This document shows, in pieces, positions 13,563-20,468 of a stretch of DNA of 33,630 nucleotides. The notes below the pieces were generated by a model. That model did not search any database and was not told the DNA's origin. It worked only from the letters and a program-made list of their open reading frames with translations. The stretch's first letter is position 1; the number at the start of each line of letters is the position of its first letter. Position numbers and translations under genes: made by a program. Where the stretch lies: the IMG/VR virus record IMGVR_UViG_3300027733_000135, positions 1 through 33,630 of that record; one strand, written 5' to 3'. The stretch comes from a virus.

Positions 13563-14308
13563 GCAGCACCTCGAAAAAAGTCGCCTTGGCGGGCCGATGC
13601 GGCAAGCGGCGCAGCGCGGCACGAGAACCGAGTCGGGCTGGACCCGTCCACGGAGTGCGCGCCGGCGGCTACCGCCAGCGCCATCCGGCGCCCGGTGTTG
13701 ACGCGGCCTACGTGCATCCAGACGGCCATCTCCGCGGCGAGGTCTCCCCACATCCGCATGGTCGACTCCTTCCACTCGGTGCTGCCCCCGACGAAGATCC
13801 CGACCTGGCATGCGGGGTGGTCGAGGTAGCGGCGCACGTCCTGCGGCTCCATGCCGTCCTGGACCGGCAACAGGACGTAGTGCCGCGCCACCTGCAGCAC
13901 CCGGTGCATCCAGTCCAGCGACAGCTCCAGCGACCGGCGGCCCCCGCAGACAATGTCGGGCAGCACGATCATGTCGGCGTCACTGCCTATCAGACGCAAA
14001 GCCTCCCTGAACCGGTCGGGCTGAAACCCGCCCTCCCCAAACGCGCCGTTGTCGAGCATGTAGGGCCACGGAGGCCGAGCATCGGGATAGCGCCCGAGCT
14101 GCTGGGGCGTTGCGAGGAGGCGGATCCCCGCGTTCGCCATCGCCGCGAGGTTGCGCGCGGAGCCGGTCCTTGACGCATACACCACGGGCTTTCCGTGCAG
14201 GCCCTGCTCGGCGCGGCACTTGGCGGTGCAAAACAACCAGTCGTTGCGGAGCCGGGCGCCGCACGAGCACAACCGATGGCACGAGCTGGGCTGCTCGCGC
14301 CAGGTCAC
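13559..14308 (-). CDS. dpdA-like: DpdA-like DNA 7-deazaguanine transglycosylase with N-terminal zinc ribbon
   Basis: A 249-residue protein, GTG start at 14308 coupled (GTGA) to the small membrane gene; a longer in-frame reading is arginine/proline-rich shadow. The C-terminal part has the signature of phage TGT-paralogue/DpdA proteins: YMLDNGAF (83-90), VLPDIV with D118, PVQDG (148-152), FVGGSTEWK (172-180), MHVGRVN (198-204) and SVDG (219-222). These proteins exchange guanine in DNA for a 7-deazaguanine base and can shield phage DNA from host nucleases. Residues 10-31 hold five cysteines (C10, C14, C16, C27, C31), a zinc-ribbon-like domain fused in front that is unusual for short DpdA. No folE/queD/queE/queC genes are in this window, so precursor may come from the host or from genes outside it. 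Confidence 0.8.
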   Translation of the reverse strand: MTWREQPSSCHRLCSCGARLRNDWLFCTAKCRAEQGLHGKPVVYASRTGSARNLAAMANAGIRLLATPQQLGRYPDARPPWPYMLDNGAFGEGGFQPDRFREALRLIGSDADMIVLPDIVCGGRRSLELSLDWMHRVLQVARHYVLLPVQDGMEPQDVRRYLDHPACQVGIFVGGSTEWKESTMRMWGDLAAEMAVWMHVGRVNTGRRMALAVAAGAHSVDGSSPTRFSCRAAPLAASARQGDFFRGAA

Positions 14309-14439
14309 GGCGCCCACCAAAGCACCACCACCGCCAGCACGACGAGGGCGAAGGCGAGGTCCTGGAACACCTCGGGGAGCTGGAGCCAGAGGAAGCCGGC
14401 GGTGAAGAGGGTGCAGGTGAGCCAGAGGGTGGCGATCAT
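14305..14439 (-). CDS. 44-residue membrane peptide of the DpdA-like operon
   Basis: Reads from an ATG at 14439, which overlaps the previous stop (ATGA), to a TGA that overlaps the DpdA-like start (GTGA). The sequence is almost entirely hydrophobic: ATLWLTCTLFTAGFLWLQL, then EVFQDLAFALVVLAVVVLWW, i.e. two transmembrane helices with a short acidic turn. Coupling on both sides argues that it is genuine. It could be a holin-like or inhibitory peptide or a membrane anchor for the operon products. No homologue is recalled. Confidence 0.65.
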   Translation of the reverse strand: MIATLWLTCTLFTAGFLWLQLPEVFQDLAFALVVLAVVVLWWAP

Positions 14440-14675
14440 CGCTCCACCTCTGCCAGCGCGTCGGGTCCGACTCGGGCGAGGAGGGCGGCGCGGTCGCCGG
14501 CGAGGTCGCAGTCCTCGTCTTCGTCCTCAGCGGCGCAGGCCCGGCAGAGCCCCTCGTCATTCAACGCGTGCTCCGGCCCTTCGGTCTCGCACCCCTGGCA
14601 CGGCACATCATCTTGCGGGTCGGTGCTGTAGCGGCGCTTGCGTGGGTAGTCGGGGCCAAACGCTTCGTCGGTCAT
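14436..14675 (-). CDS. Zinc-finger-like acidic protein, first gene of DpdA-like operon
   Basis: A 79-residue protein with AGGAGG before its ATG at 14675, 26 bp after the -10 box of the operator-type promoter at 14701-14729. It contains VPCQGCETEGPEHALNDEG then LCRACAAE, i.e. two CxxC pairs about 18 residues apart, and an acidic run (EDEDEDCD). The C-terminal helix has ALLARVGPDALAEVER. A small zinc-binding regulator or adaptor is likely. It is the promoter-proximal gene and therefore the first made. Confidence 0.65.
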   Translation of the reverse strand: MTDEAFGPDYPRKRRYSTDPQDDVPCQGCETEGPEHALNDEGLCRACAAEDEDEDCDLAGDRAALLARVGPDALAEVER

Positions 14676-14700
14676 GCTCACCTCCTGGTGTGGTGGCAGA

Positions 14701-14729
14701 ACCATAACCGCTACCCTACAGAGCCGCAA
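14701..14729 (-). promoter_or_regulatory. Operator-type promoter of the DpdA-like operon
   Basis: Minus strand: TTGCGG (14724-14729), 17-bp spacer, TATGGT (14701-14706), with the TAGCGGTTA half site at 14705-14713 overlapping the -10 box. It lies inside the 3' end of the baseplate plug gene, so the operon has its own promoter although it is embedded in the tail region. Confidence 0.7.
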
Positions 14730-15033
14730 GCTCCGCGGCCGTGACATACGAGATCCCGACCTGCGCGCCGAGGTCGTCGCGCCCGTAGTCATCCGGTCCA
14801 AGCGCAATAAACCGCCCCGGCGGGAACCCAGCGCCCGCAGTCGGCCACGCCAGCGGAGCCCCCGGAGTTACCCGAGCGGGCGTGGAGATCTCATCCCCCG
14901 CAGCGTCCAACAGCGTCGCGTACCACCCAGCGGCGCGAGGGAGCCACGCGAGGCGGATCCCAACGTCGACGCCGTCGAGGGTCACGGCGATCTGGTAGCG
15001 GTCGGGGCGGTTGGTCAAGGGGATCTTTTTCAT
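14716..15033 (-). CDS. Baseplate plug protein, DUF6983-like
   Basis: A 105-residue protein starting MKKIPLTNRPDRYQIAVTLD, with the ATG at 15033 overlapping the Dit-like stop (ATGA). Features match the small baseplate plug family: a strand with TLDGVDVGIRLAW, GWYATLLDAAGDEI, PPGRFIALG and DDLGAQVGISY. In contractile tails this protein sits between Dit-like and hub/spike genes, as here. Confidence 0.7.
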   Translation of the reverse strand: MKKIPLTNRPDRYQIAVTLDGVDVGIRLAWLPRAAGWYATLLDAAGDEISTPARVTPGAPLAWPTAGAGFPPGRFIALGPDDYGRDDLGAQVGISYVTAAELAAL

Positions 15034-15593
15034 AGGGGAATCAGGCTCCCGAGGAGGTCGGCGCCGGCCGCGAGGAACGACTGCTCTTTGACGGGTTGCT
15101 GTCCCTTGTCGGCGGTCTCGGTGAACCCGGCGGCGACGTCGGGACGGGCGGTCCTCTTGCCCCCGCCGCGCTGGCGTTGCTCCACCTCGAACGTGGTCAC
15201 CGTCGCGAACCGCGCCTCAATCAGCTTGAGGTCGACGGTGATCGCGAAACTGCCGGCCTGCCTCCACGGGTAGCCCTGGAGGAGCAGATCCACGCGCACC
15301 GGTAGCCCCGGCTCGACCAGCGTCAGCAGCACCCCTTCGGCCTGGCTGAGCCAATCCAGGACCTCCGCGATCCGCTGCGGACCGGCGGTGATGCCAGCGA
15401 CCGTGGGGTGCTGGGAGACCACCCAGGTGATCGCCTTGCCGATCGCCTTGGCCTGGACGTGGTCGGTGATGGTGGCGAGGTCCTGCGCCGGGTGCTGCGC
15501 GACCATCAGATCGCGGATCTCCGAGCTGGAGACCACGCCGTCCAGCACGAGCGTTGCGCCGGCCGCATCTTGCCTCTGGAGCGTGGCAGTCAT
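15030..15593 (-). CDS. Dit-like phage tail protein
   Basis: A 187-residue protein coupled to both neighbours by ATGA overlaps (15590-15593 and 15030-15033). It shows the Dit-like N-terminal family pattern: SSSEIRDLMVAQHPAQ, then ITDHVQAKAIGKAITWVVSQ, AEVLDWLSQAEGVLLTLVE and LQGYPWRQAGSFAITVDLKL, then ARFATVTTFEV. Dit-like proteins form the ring that links tube end and baseplate. Position between tape measure and plug is standard. Confidence 0.75.
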   Translation of the reverse strand: MTATLQRQDAAGATLVLDGVVSSSEIRDLMVAQHPAQDLATITDHVQAKAIGKAITWVVSQHPTVAGITAGPQRIAEVLDWLSQAEGVLLTLVEPGLPVRVDLLLQGYPWRQAGSFAITVDLKLIEARFATVTTFEVEQRQRGGGKRTARPDVAAGFTETADKGQQPVKEQSFLAAGADLLGSLIPL

Positions 15594-17269
15594 GGCTGGC
15601 CCCCTACGGCGGCTTGGGCGTCAAGCACCTGCCGCTCGACCTCGCGGCCAGCGATCCGCGCGATCTCCTCGGGGGAGGTCGCGGCGTTGACGGTGACGTT
15701 TGCGGTGACCTCCGGAGCTGGCGAGACGCTCGCGGCGGGCTGACGGTAGCCTGGGTCGCCGGGGTCAGCGATGCGTGCGATTCCCTCGGGGGCGCTGGCC
15801 GCCGGAGAGAATGCGTTCACCAAGTATTCCCCTAGATCCATCGCAAACTGCGGCGTAATGGCCTCTGCGAGACCTTTTTGGACTCCTGCTCCAGCCTCCA
15901 CGTAGTTGCCCTGGGCGAGATCGCTTCGGGCGCCGGTGACCGTCGAGATCCCCGACTGCGCCGCGCCCGCGACGGCGGTGAGGGCGTCGCCGACGCCGAA
16001 GGAGAGGACTTCCTTGATGGCGTCCAGCAAGGGCTTGATCTCCGGCAGCTTCGCCGCGAGCGTGTCGAGGGCGTCGCCGATCCCGACCTCGAAGGCGGTG
16101 GCGAGGTCCCACGCGAGGCCCGCCGTCTCGCTGAGCAGGGTCTTGATGCTCTTGAGGGCGGTCTGCGTCTCGCCCTCCACGCCGATGGTCTTGGCGAGGC
16201 GGAGGATCAACGTGTCGGCGCCCTCGGCGGACTTATTCAGTTCGTCGAGCGTGAGTCCAACGGCGACCACGCCGAGCGCGTAGGGGCTGAGCGCAACGGT
16301 CGCGGCCACGATGTTCTTAGCCTGCGACCCAAGCGCCGCAGCGAGGGGGCTGGCTTCGGCCACGGCCTGCGCCATCGCCTTAGCCGCACCAGCGGCGCCC
16401 CACGCGACCCCGAAGGCCACAACGCCCGTTGTCGCCAATCCCAGCGGGGTCAGCATCGCGTCGAGCGCCGCCGCGATCCCATCGGTCACCCGGTCGAGCT
16501 GCTGATCGATGATGTCGTGGTTCGCGACGTACCAATCGACGGCTCCGGAGGCGGCCTCGTCGAGCGCGGGGACGAGGGCGAGGCCGATCTTGCGCCCGAC
16601 GCCGCTGGCGATCTTGCCGAGGTCGTCGACGCTGTCGAGGAGGTGGCCGCTGAGCTCGGCGTCAGCGTCGCTGATCACGAAGCCGAGAGCCTTCGCGTGG
16701 GCCTCCAGGTCGGCGATTCCCTCGGAGCCCTGGTCGAGGAACTCCTTGAGCCGCGGGCCGCTCTCCCCGAAGAGCAGCATCGCGATCCGAGTGCGCTCGG
16801 CGTCGGACTTGAGCCCCTTGAGCGCGTCGGCCACATCTCCCACGGCCTGCGCGCCGTTCTCGTACTGGGTCGGGTCGAGCTTGAGGGTCGCCCAGGCCCT
16901 CTTGACCTCGGCGCCCTGCGCGGAGAGGTTTCGCGTGAGGGTCGTGTAGCCGATCGCCAGCGTGTCCAGGGACGTGCCGGTGCGGTCAGCGGCATACCCC
17001 ATCGTCTGGACTTCTTCGGCCGTGAGATCCATGCGGATCCCGAGGTCGTGCGCCGCGTCGGCAGCGACGACCGCCTCGGTGGCGAGCGCGGCAAGGCCAG
17101 CGATCCCAGCGGCGATCCCGATCCCGAGGCCAGCCCAGATCGCGGGCGACGAGATGGCAGCGATCTCCTCCTCCACCACGGCGAGGGAGCCGAGAGCCTT
17201 CTTCTCGCTGGCGGTGTCGAGGGCGTAGCGGACGCCGACGACGAGCTCGTCGATCATGTCACCGGCCAT
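15590..17269 (-). CDS. Tail tape measure protein
   Basis: A 559-residue protein; ATG at 17269, chosen because an upstream start would overlap the chaperone end more. It is Ala-rich and helical with hydrophobic spans (IAAGIAGLAALATEAVVAAD, ALSPYALGVVAVGLTLDE). It has the tape-measure type sequence DLTAEEVQTMGYAADRTGT and LDLGYTTLTRNLSAQGAEV-like helices, and follows the chaperone pair and tube gene. Using the usual rule of about 1.5 angstrom per residue, it would set a short tail of roughly 80-90 nm, an estimate only. Confidence 0.85.
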   Translation of the reverse strand: MAGDMIDELVVGVRYALDTASEKKALGSLAVVEEEIAAISSPAIWAGLGIGIAAGIAGLAALATEAVVAADAAHDLGIRMDLTAEEVQTMGYAADRTGTSLDTLAIGYTTLTRNLSAQGAEVKRAWATLKLDPTQYENGAQAVGDVADALKGLKSDAERTRIAMLLFGESGPRLKEFLDQGSEGIADLEAHAKALGFVISDADAELSGHLLDSVDDLGKIASGVGRKIGLALVPALDEAASGAVDWYVANHDIIDQQLDRVTDGIAAALDAMLTPLGLATTGVVAFGVAWGAAGAAKAMAQAVAEASPLAAALGSQAKNIVAATVALSPYALGVVAVGLTLDELNKSAEGADTLILRLAKTIGVEGETQTALKSIKTLLSETAGLAWDLATAFEVGIGDALDTLAAKLPEIKPLLDAIKEVLSFGVGDALTAVAGAAQSGISTVTGARSDLAQGNYVEAGAGVQKGLAEAITPQFAMDLGEYLVNAFSPAASAPEGIARIADPGDPGYRQPAASVSPAPEVTANVTVNAATSPEEIARIAGREVERQVLDAQAAVGGQP

Positions 17270-17426
17270 GCCGCGTCGCCCTCCGGATTGCGTCGTCTGC
17301 AATCCGGTCTAGCTCCGTTTGTTCGTCGTGCCACGCCCACGCGTCCAGCATGGCCTCGCACTGGCGGCGGAGGCTGAACGGGAGGCGCTCGGCGGTGTCG
17401 ATCGTCATGCGCAACCGGGGCTCCAT
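17259..17426 (-). CDS. Second tail assembly chaperone frame (GT-like), likely -1 frameshift product
   Basis: A frame ending at 17259, with a possible own ATG at 17426 behind GGAGG (6-base spacing), giving 55 residues (MEPRLRMTIDTAERLPFSLR, then RQCEAMLDAWAWHD). Upstream of that ATG the same frame reads YLDAIGAAGCDPLSWRIAM, which looks coding, and no start codon gives access to it. It is the -1 frame relative to the 156-residue chaperone gene and overlaps its 3' end, as in the lambda G/GT arrangement. Both independent initiation and frameshifting may occur. Confidence 0.6.
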   Translation of the reverse strand: MEPRLRMTIDTAERLPFSLRRQCEAMLDAWAWHDEQTELDRIADDAIRRATRHGR

Positions 17427-17464
17427 CGCGATCCTCCACGAGAGGGGATCGCAGCCCGCGGCGC

Positions 17465-17935
17465 CTATGGCGTCGAGGTACCGGGCGGGGGTTGCGCGGC
17501 CCTGGACCGAGCAACCGCCTCGGCGTACTGGCCCGGCGTCATGCCGGGCGGCAGCAAAAAACCCTCAGCGCCCCACACCTCGACGGCGGCGGCGGACGGC
17601 TCCCAGCCTCGGCCCTGGTAGACCTTGTCCCACGCCGCGGGGAGCGCGTGGACCTCGGCCCCATCCGGCCCGGTCCAGGTCACGGAGAAGCCGTCGAGCG
17701 TCTCGCGTGCCAGCTCGGCGGCGCCTGGCGCGGTGAGGAGCGCGGACTTCGCGGCGGCCGTCTCGTAGGCGTCGCCCCCGGCCATGATGACCCGGAGGAG
17801 CCCGCTGGACGCCATCAGGGCCTGCACCCGGCGGTACCGCAGATCCGACGCGCCGCCGGTCGCGGCCTTGCCTACGTACTGGCGGCCCTCGATGGTGCCA
17901 CGGATCGTGCCGTCTGGCGAGAGGGTGAAGGCCAT
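17465..17935 (-). CDS. Tail assembly chaperone (G-like)
   Basis: A 156-residue protein starting MAFTLSPDGTIRGTIEGRQY, ATG at 17935 overlapping the tube stop by one base (TGATG). It lies between tube and tape measure, the standard place of the G-type chaperone, which binds the tape measure protein during tail assembly. The C-terminal end is Pro/Thr-rich (RAAQPPPGTSTP). The frame behind it continues in -1 phase (see 17483-17491). Function assigned from position and the two-frame arrangement. Confidence 0.65.
   Translation of the reverse strand: MAFTLSPDGTIRGTIEGRQYVGKAATGGASDLRYRRVQALMASSGLLRVIMAGGDAYETAAAKSALLTAPGAAELARETLDGFSVTWTGPDGAEVHALPAAWDKVYQGRGWEPSAAAVEVWGAEGFLLPPGMTPGQYAEAVARSRAAQPPPGTSTP
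17483..17491 (-). other. Candidate -1 frameshift site in chaperone gene
   Basis: On the minus strand the codons read CAA CCC CCG CCC GG, a C-rich run eight codons before the zero-frame stop. Slipping one base back joins the 156-residue frame to YLDAIGAAGCDPLSW in the second frame. It is not a canonical XXXYYYZ heptamer. The functional site is inferred from coding-like sequence on both sides. Confidence 0.4.
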
Positions 17936-18366
17936 CAGAACACGCGCCGGACGTTCACGAGGTCAAAGACCCAGGTGACCACCGCGCCGTTGCGGCTGGA
18001 GGCGATGTCGCCTTGCTGGAAGATCCGGCAGTCCTGCCAGGTCGCGCCGCGGGCGGTGACTCCGGGGGCCTGCACGAGCGACGCGGAGCCCGGCTTCGGA
18101 GCGCGCGCCGCGGGGGCGTTGTCGTCGACGGCTTGCTGGGCCAGCGCCTGCTCCAGCACGAGCGAGAGCAGGTCGGTCTGGTAGCAAGAGATCGTGAGCG
18201 TGGCGCCAGCTGCGACGTTCTTGCTCTGGATCCGGTCGGTGCTGTTGCTGTCCTGGCCGGTGTAGCTCTCCGGGAAGGAGATCCGGTACCGGTCGGACTC
18301 GCCGGACGGGGGGAAGGTGATCCCGGCGATGGCGAGGCTGTCGCCGATGACGTTGACGGTGGACAT
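17935..18366 (-). CDS. Tail tube protein, DUF3277-like
   Basis: A 143-residue protein with AGGAGG before the ATG at 18366, which overlaps the sheath stop by one base. Beta-rich: VIGDSLAIAGITFPPSGES, YTGQDSNSTDRIQSKN, VAAGATLTISCYQTDLLSLV, and a C-terminal strand with GAVVTWVFDLVNV. This is the usual pattern and length for contractile-phage tube proteins of the DUF3277 type, directly downstream of the sheath. Forms the inner tube of the tail. Confidence 0.75.
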   Translation of the reverse strand: MSTVNVIGDSLAIAGITFPPSGESDRYRISFPESYTGQDSNSTDRIQSKNVAAGATLTISCYQTDLLSLVLEQALAQQAVDDNAPAARAPKPGSASLVQAPGVTARGATWQDCRIFQQGDIASSRNGAVVTWVFDLVNVRRVF

Positions 18367-19439
18367 CAGACCTCCTGACCGGTCACGGGGATCGCGATCT
18401 TCGTGGCTTCGCGGCCGAACCAACACGTCACGGTGACGGTGATGAACACGTCGTCGCCGGAGGTGGTGGCCTCGCTGACGATGGTGTAGCCCTTGGGCGC
18501 CGTGGACTGCGGGACGAAGTAGGCCGCGGGGAGCTGGCCGAGGAAGCCCTCGGCGGCGGCGTCGGTCTTCGCGAAGCCGTCGGCGGTGGCGTAGAGGCCC
18601 TCGCCCGCGATCGCGGCTTGCTGGATGACTCCGGCCATCGCGGCGGCGAGCTGGCGGGCGATGTAGACGAGCCTGACCGACGCCGACCAGTCGTTCCCGT
18701 TGTACGCTTTGGTCCCGAGGGTGATGCGCTGGTCGGCGCTGGAGCCGGCGTCGAAGGGGACGACGACGCTGGCGTCGTTGGCGACGATGGCGGTGGCCTG
18801 CGTCTCCGTCGCGGTCGTCGGCAGCACCCCGAGCGGCCGGTAGCGCGCGGCCGGCGGGGTCTTGAGGAGGTTGCTACCCGCCAACCGGCCAAGGTACGCG
18901 GCGGCGGTGGGCTCGGTGTCGGCGCTGTAGAAGACGCGGCACCCGAGCTGCTCCAGGTCGGAGAGGCTCGCGGGCTTCGTGCCGCCATAGAGGCCGGTGT
19001 CTGCGCTCTGGGAGATCATCATGTACCGGGCCTTGCGCCGGTCGTCGGCGGAGAGCCAGACGCCGAGCAGCTCCAGCGCGGCCTCGGTGGTCGTCTGGAG
19101 CATGAACGGCCCCACGTCCAGGCCCGCAGCGATGGCGAGGTCGAGCGCGTCGGAGGGGACGCCGGCGCCGTAGGTCACGACGTAGATCGTGGGGGTGAGG
19201 CCGTCCTGACCGGTCGCGGCGGTGAGGTTCGCCGCGGTGGTCGCGCTGATCTTCGACGCGGCGAGCGCGGCGGCGATGCCAGTGGCGGTGCTGAACGGGA
19301 GGAAGCTACCGGCCCCGCCACCGTCGAGGGTGTCGCTCGTGAGGATCACGCCGTAGCCGATCGTCACGCTGGCGGCGGTCGACCGGAGCAGCGTGACCGA
19401 CGGGTCAATCAGGAACGTCGAGCCGATCGCTGCGGCCAT
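18366..19439 (-). CDS. Tail sheath protein, DUF3383-like
   Basis: A 357-residue protein. The ATG at 19439 has GAGG with good spacing; a GTG at 19445 overlaps the upstream stop and lacks a Shine-Dalgarno. Features of the DUF3383 sheath family: an N-terminal region with GVILTSDTLDGG and SFLPFSTATGIAAAL, the middle domain with IYVVTYGAGVPSDALDLAIA and RKARYMMISQSADTGLYGG, YSADTEPTAAAYLGRLAG, and a C-terminal end with VFITVTVTCWFGREATKIAI. The protein forms the contractile outer sheath. Short relative to T4 sheath but normal for this type. Confidence 0.85.
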   Translation of the reverse strand: MAAAIGSTFLIDPSVTLLRSTAASVTIGYGVILTSDTLDGGGAGSFLPFSTATGIAAALAASKISATTAANLTAATGQDGLTPTIYVVTYGAGVPSDALDLAIAAGLDVGPFMLQTTTEAALELLGVWLSADDRRKARYMMISQSADTGLYGGTKPASLSDLEQLGCRVFYSADTEPTAAAYLGRLAGSNLLKTPPAARYRPLGVLPTTATETQATAIVANDASVVVPFDAGSSADQRITLGTKAYNGNDWSASVRLVYIARQLAAAMAGVIQQAAIAGEGLYATADGFAKTDAAAEGFLGQLPAAYFVPQSTAPKGYTIVSEATTSGDDVFITVTVTCWFGREATKIAIPVTGQEV

Positions 19440-19441
19440 GT

Positions 19442-19966
19442 TCACACCTCGGGAAGAATGAAGGCAGGGTCGAGCGTCTCGCCCCCGGACTCTGCCACGC
19501 TACCCCGGATCCCGACGGCTGGCGACACGCCCAGAACGGCAGTGGGGCTCGTGACGTACTGGGCGACCACGTCGAGGGCGTAGCTGGGGAGGTTGCCGGT
19601 GCGGTAGGGGGCGGTGGCGTTGCGCGGGCCGACGATGCGGTTCGGGACGACTCCGGCGGCGACGATGCCGACGCGGACGGTGCTGTTCTTCGCCATCAGC
19701 AGCGACGCGAGGTCGGTCAAGACCTGCCACGTCGCCGACCCGAAGCCCTGGACCTGGATCCTCGCCTCCCGCGTCGCCTCCACATCGTAGGTCGAGACGG
19801 TGAGCGTCTCGCGGGGGTAGCCGTAGTCGGTGTCGGAGATGACCTGGACGGTGATGTAGGGGGAGGCGCCCGCGACGGCGTCCTGCTGCCCGATGCGCAC
19901 GGGGAGCCCTTGCGTCGCAACGGCGGCGCGGACGGCTTCGAGCATCTCGGCTTGGGTGATGGCCAT
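19442..19966 (-). CDS. Neck/tail terminator-like protein
   Basis: A 174-residue protein, ATG at 19966. Pattern: an N-terminal helix (AITQAEMLEAVRAAVATQ), then PVRIGQQDAVAGASPYITVQ, DTDYGYPRETLTVST, a strand (EATREARIQVQGFG), SATWQVLTDLASLLM and a beta-rich C-terminus. This matches the neck terminator family placed just before the sheath gene (LIC12616-type in related phages). It would close the top of the tail and bind the connector. Confidence 0.65.
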   Translation of the reverse strand: MAITQAEMLEAVRAAVATQGLPVRIGQQDAVAGASPYITVQVISDTDYGYPRETLTVSTYDVEATREARIQVQGFGSATWQVLTDLASLLMAKNSTVRVGIVAAGVVPNRIVGPRNATAPYRTGNLPSYALDVVAQYVTSPTAVLGVSPAVGIRGSVAESGGETLDPAFILPEV

Positions 19967-19982
19967 GCGCGATGGTACCCCG

Positions 19983-20348
19983 TCAGGGCGTGACCGGCAC
20001 GATCGGCTGGATCAGCCAGACCTCCGCCTCCCAATGCGCCGCGATCGGCCCGAGCCCAAGCCACGGATCGACGCTGAACACGCGCCAGACGCCGCCCGCC
20101 CACTCCACGCTATCGGAGGGCTGCCCGGTCGTCTCGTTGGCCGTCAAGACCTCCGCGAAGACGTAGAACCGGCGGCGCTCCTCGCCCTTGTAGCCGGGGT
20201 CTGTGATCACGACCTGGTCATTCGCAGGCTGCACCGAGCCCGTCGCCGGGATCTCCGTGGGCGTCTGCGTCACGGGGTAGCCCTGGGCGTCGAAGGTCTG
20301 CGGGGCGTAGCGGAGGATCGTGAAGCTGGCGGTCATCTGGGGCCACAT
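19983..20348 (-). CDS. Head-tail connector/completion protein
   Basis: A 121-residue protein starting MWPQMTASFTILRYAPQTFD at an ATG behind GAGAGG. Beta-rich with a central charged strand (KGEERRRFYVFAEVL) and WAGGVWRVFSVDPW in the C-terminal half, typical of short head-closure/joining proteins. It is located between the gp10-like protein and the neck terminator. Its 5' flank is the divergent operator region at 20388-20428. A weak minus-strand promoter TAGATT may read into it. Confidence 0.55.
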   Translation of the reverse strand: MWPQMTASFTILRYAPQTFDAQGYPVTQTPTEIPATGSVQPANDQVVITDPGYKGEERRRFYVFAEVLTANETTGQPSDSVEWAGGVWRVFSVDPWLGLGPIAAHWEAEVWLIQPIVPVTP

Positions 20349-20387
20349 CGGGGACCTCTCGCGGTGGGCTTAGCTCGCGTGGGAATC

Positions 20388-20428
20388 TAACCGCTACCTT
20401 TGACGCTGCGGGTGGTAGCGGTTATCCT
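20388..20428 (+). promoter_or_regulatory. Second copy of the promoter/operator palindrome
   Basis: TAACCGCTA (20388-20396), TTGACG (20400-20405), 17-bp spacer containing TAGCGGTTA (20416-20424), and TATCCT (20423-20428). Length and spacing of the palindrome (37 bp) are identical to the copy at 1558-1594. The leader that follows is also similar. It reads into the 67-residue plus-strand gene and sits between minus-strand neck genes. In the minus direction the left arm overlaps a -10-like TAGATT. Confidence 0.8.
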
Positions 20429-20436
20429 CTGAGCGT

Positions 20437-20454
20437 GGGCGGCCTGAGTCGCCC
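20437..20454 (+). promoter_or_regulatory. 5'-UTR hairpin upstream of the 67-residue gene
   Basis: GGGCG (20437-20441) pairs with CGCCC (20450-20454) around a loop containing CTGA, just ahead of GGGAG. It mirrors the hairpin at 1607-1624 in the other palindrome-controlled leader. Confidence 0.45.
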
Positions 20455-20468
20455 GATGGGAGCCACCG

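Noticed and set aside
14716-14807. An in-frame upstream extension of the 79-residue zinc protein
   Set aside because: It would start inside the plug gene and cross the promoter; AGGAGG directly precedes the ATG at 14675.
17254-17514. An 86-codon arginine/proline-rich minus-strand frame over the chaperone overlap
   Set aside because: Composition is that of a GC-rich shadow; the adjacent frame is coding-like and explains the region.
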